Assembly (NCBI GenBank): GCA_013396655.1
Contig: WBMV01007712.1
Location: 434,001-498,000 of the forward strand
DNA length: 64,000 bases
Direction of reading: 5' to 3'
Source: Campylorhamphus procurvoides
Taxonomy: Eukaryota > Chordata > Aves > Passeriformes > Dendrocolaptidae
Part shown: one piece after another, positions 63,438 through 64,000 of the stretch
How the letters are laid out: every line of letters starts with the position of its first letter
How positions within the stretch are numbered: position 1 is the first letter of the stretch
Position numbers and translations under genes: made by a program
Notes under the pieces: generated by a model
Told to the model about the DNA's origin: nothing
Database searches by the model: none
The model's input: the letters and a program-made list of their open reading frames with translations, nothing else

Positions 63438-63744
63438 AGGGCTTATGAGAAAGATTGATAGAGACTTTTTAACAGTAGTGAAAGTACAAGGGGCAGTGGT
63501 TTTAAACTCCAAAGTGGGTAGACTTAGACTAGTTCCTATGGAGAAACTCTTTCCTGTGAGGGTGGTGAGGGCCTGGCACAGGTTGCCCACAAGAAGCCGT
63601 GGTTGCCACAGCCCTGGAAGTGTCCAAGGCCAGCTTGGATGGGGCTCTGTGCAACTTGGTAAAGGTGTCCCTGCCCATGGCAGTAGGATTAGACTACAAG
63701 ATCTTTAAAAGTCACTTCCAACCAAAACATTTTATGATTCTGTA
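63438..63744 (+). mobile_element. CR1 LINE 3' end, plus strand
   Basis: A forward-oriented CR1 3' fragment. It begins GGGCTTATGAGAAAGATTG, continues GAGACTTTTTAACAG, GGGGCAGTGGTTTTAAACTC, GGTAGACTTAGACTAG, TTTCCTGTGAGGGTGGTGAGG and CTGGCACAGGTTGCCCA, then CCCTGGAAGTGTCCAAGGCCAG, GATGGGGCTCTGTGCAACTTGG and GGTGTCCCTGCCCATGGCAG. It ends with a GGTCCCTTCCAACC-like segment (GTCACTTCCAACC) and octamers ATTTTATG ATTCTGTA. The 87-codon frame at 63445-63708 is only a read-through of this 3'UTR-type sequence. All coding parts of the element are missing. Confidence 0.93.
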
Positions 63745-64000
63745 ATATGTGTTCATATCCTGATAAAACTTCCCAGCTGAGGAGCAAAGAGGTTTCACTT
63801 GTGACCAGTGTCCCAGTTTATCTGGGAAGAGCTTTACTGTGTCAGACTTGGACATGCTTTAGTGTGCTGACAGTGGTTCTCAGGTTGAATGTACTGAAAT
63901 CTGGAGCCAGAAATGTTTTCTCTTGTAGCTCTGTCTGTGGAACAGGTTACTGGTGAAAGAGGAAAATGACCTGCCTTTAGAGCTGTATTTTTTATACTTC
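63745..64000. other. Gene-free end of window
   Basis: Short unique sequence after the CR1 terminus. No gene or repeat was recognised up to the window edge. Confidence 0.5.

Noticed and set aside
63445..63708. 87-codon frame as a gene
   Set aside because: It lies entirely within the CR1 3' end at 63438-63744.
1..64000. CRISPR array, operons, prophage, tRNA or rRNA genes
   Set aside because: No regularly spaced direct repeats, no tight same-strand coding clusters, and no tRNA T-loop or rRNA core sequences were seen on reading; the repeats point to a bird genome.

Overview
The window looks like gene-poor nuclear DNA from a bird, possibly a songbird. The main evidence is several CR1 LINE 3' ends, recognisable by the AAGGTCCCTTCCAAC-type 3'UTR and the terminal ATTCTRTG octamers. 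Supporting points are the absence of Alu, L1 or B1-type repeats, a generally AT-rich and CpG-poor composition, and vertebrate-style homopolymer tracts. There is no bacterial organisation: no operons, no ribosome-binding-site/start pairs, no tRNA or rRNA genes and no CRISPR array. I found no exon I can defend. The longest open frame is 168 codons (14759-15265). Open frames occur on both strands at sizes expected by chance in AT-rich sequence, and I recognised no protein family in them beyond a CR1 reverse-transcriptase tail. The window is therefore either intergenic (gene-desert type) or lies inside a very large intron.

Layout. 1-14150: unique AT-rich DNA with a 28-base T run (2685-2712), a short CR1 3' end (about 6849-6921), a conserved-looking AT-rich block (about 9810-10350) and a small (TA)n tract (13245-13267). 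14151-14735: the largest CR1, minus strand, followed by a more GC-rich block (about 15585-16090). 16380-22000: three blocks with the look of conserved non-coding elements (about 16380-16640, 18540-18935, 21460-21880), with a second minus-strand CR1 (20203-20545) between the last two. 22000-37000: mostly featureless, with small tandem duplications at 25072-25095 and 36276-36307. 37021-37380 is a CpG cluster that stands out from its surroundings, and 38560-38860 is an AT-rich block that keeps many CpGs. 40160-40510 is an ancient, highly diverged CR1/L3-like remnant, with a weaker one at about 45640-46010. 46000-63437 is mostly plain sequence, with an AT-rich inverted-repeat zone (56625-56960) and a pair of CTCF-like motifs at 61083-61116. 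63438-63744 is a plus-strand CR1.

No genes were found that could work together. Any function here is most plausibly regulatory: candidate enhancer-like conserved blocks, a CpG cluster and CTCF-like motifs. I did not find an undescribed biological system. The observations most worth checking are the paired CTCF-like motifs, the CpG cluster at 37.0-37.4 kb, the CpG-retaining block at 38.6-38.9 kb, and the repeated homeodomain-type motif at 16.4 kb. All regulatory and conservation calls are inference from base composition and motifs, because no alignment could be run.
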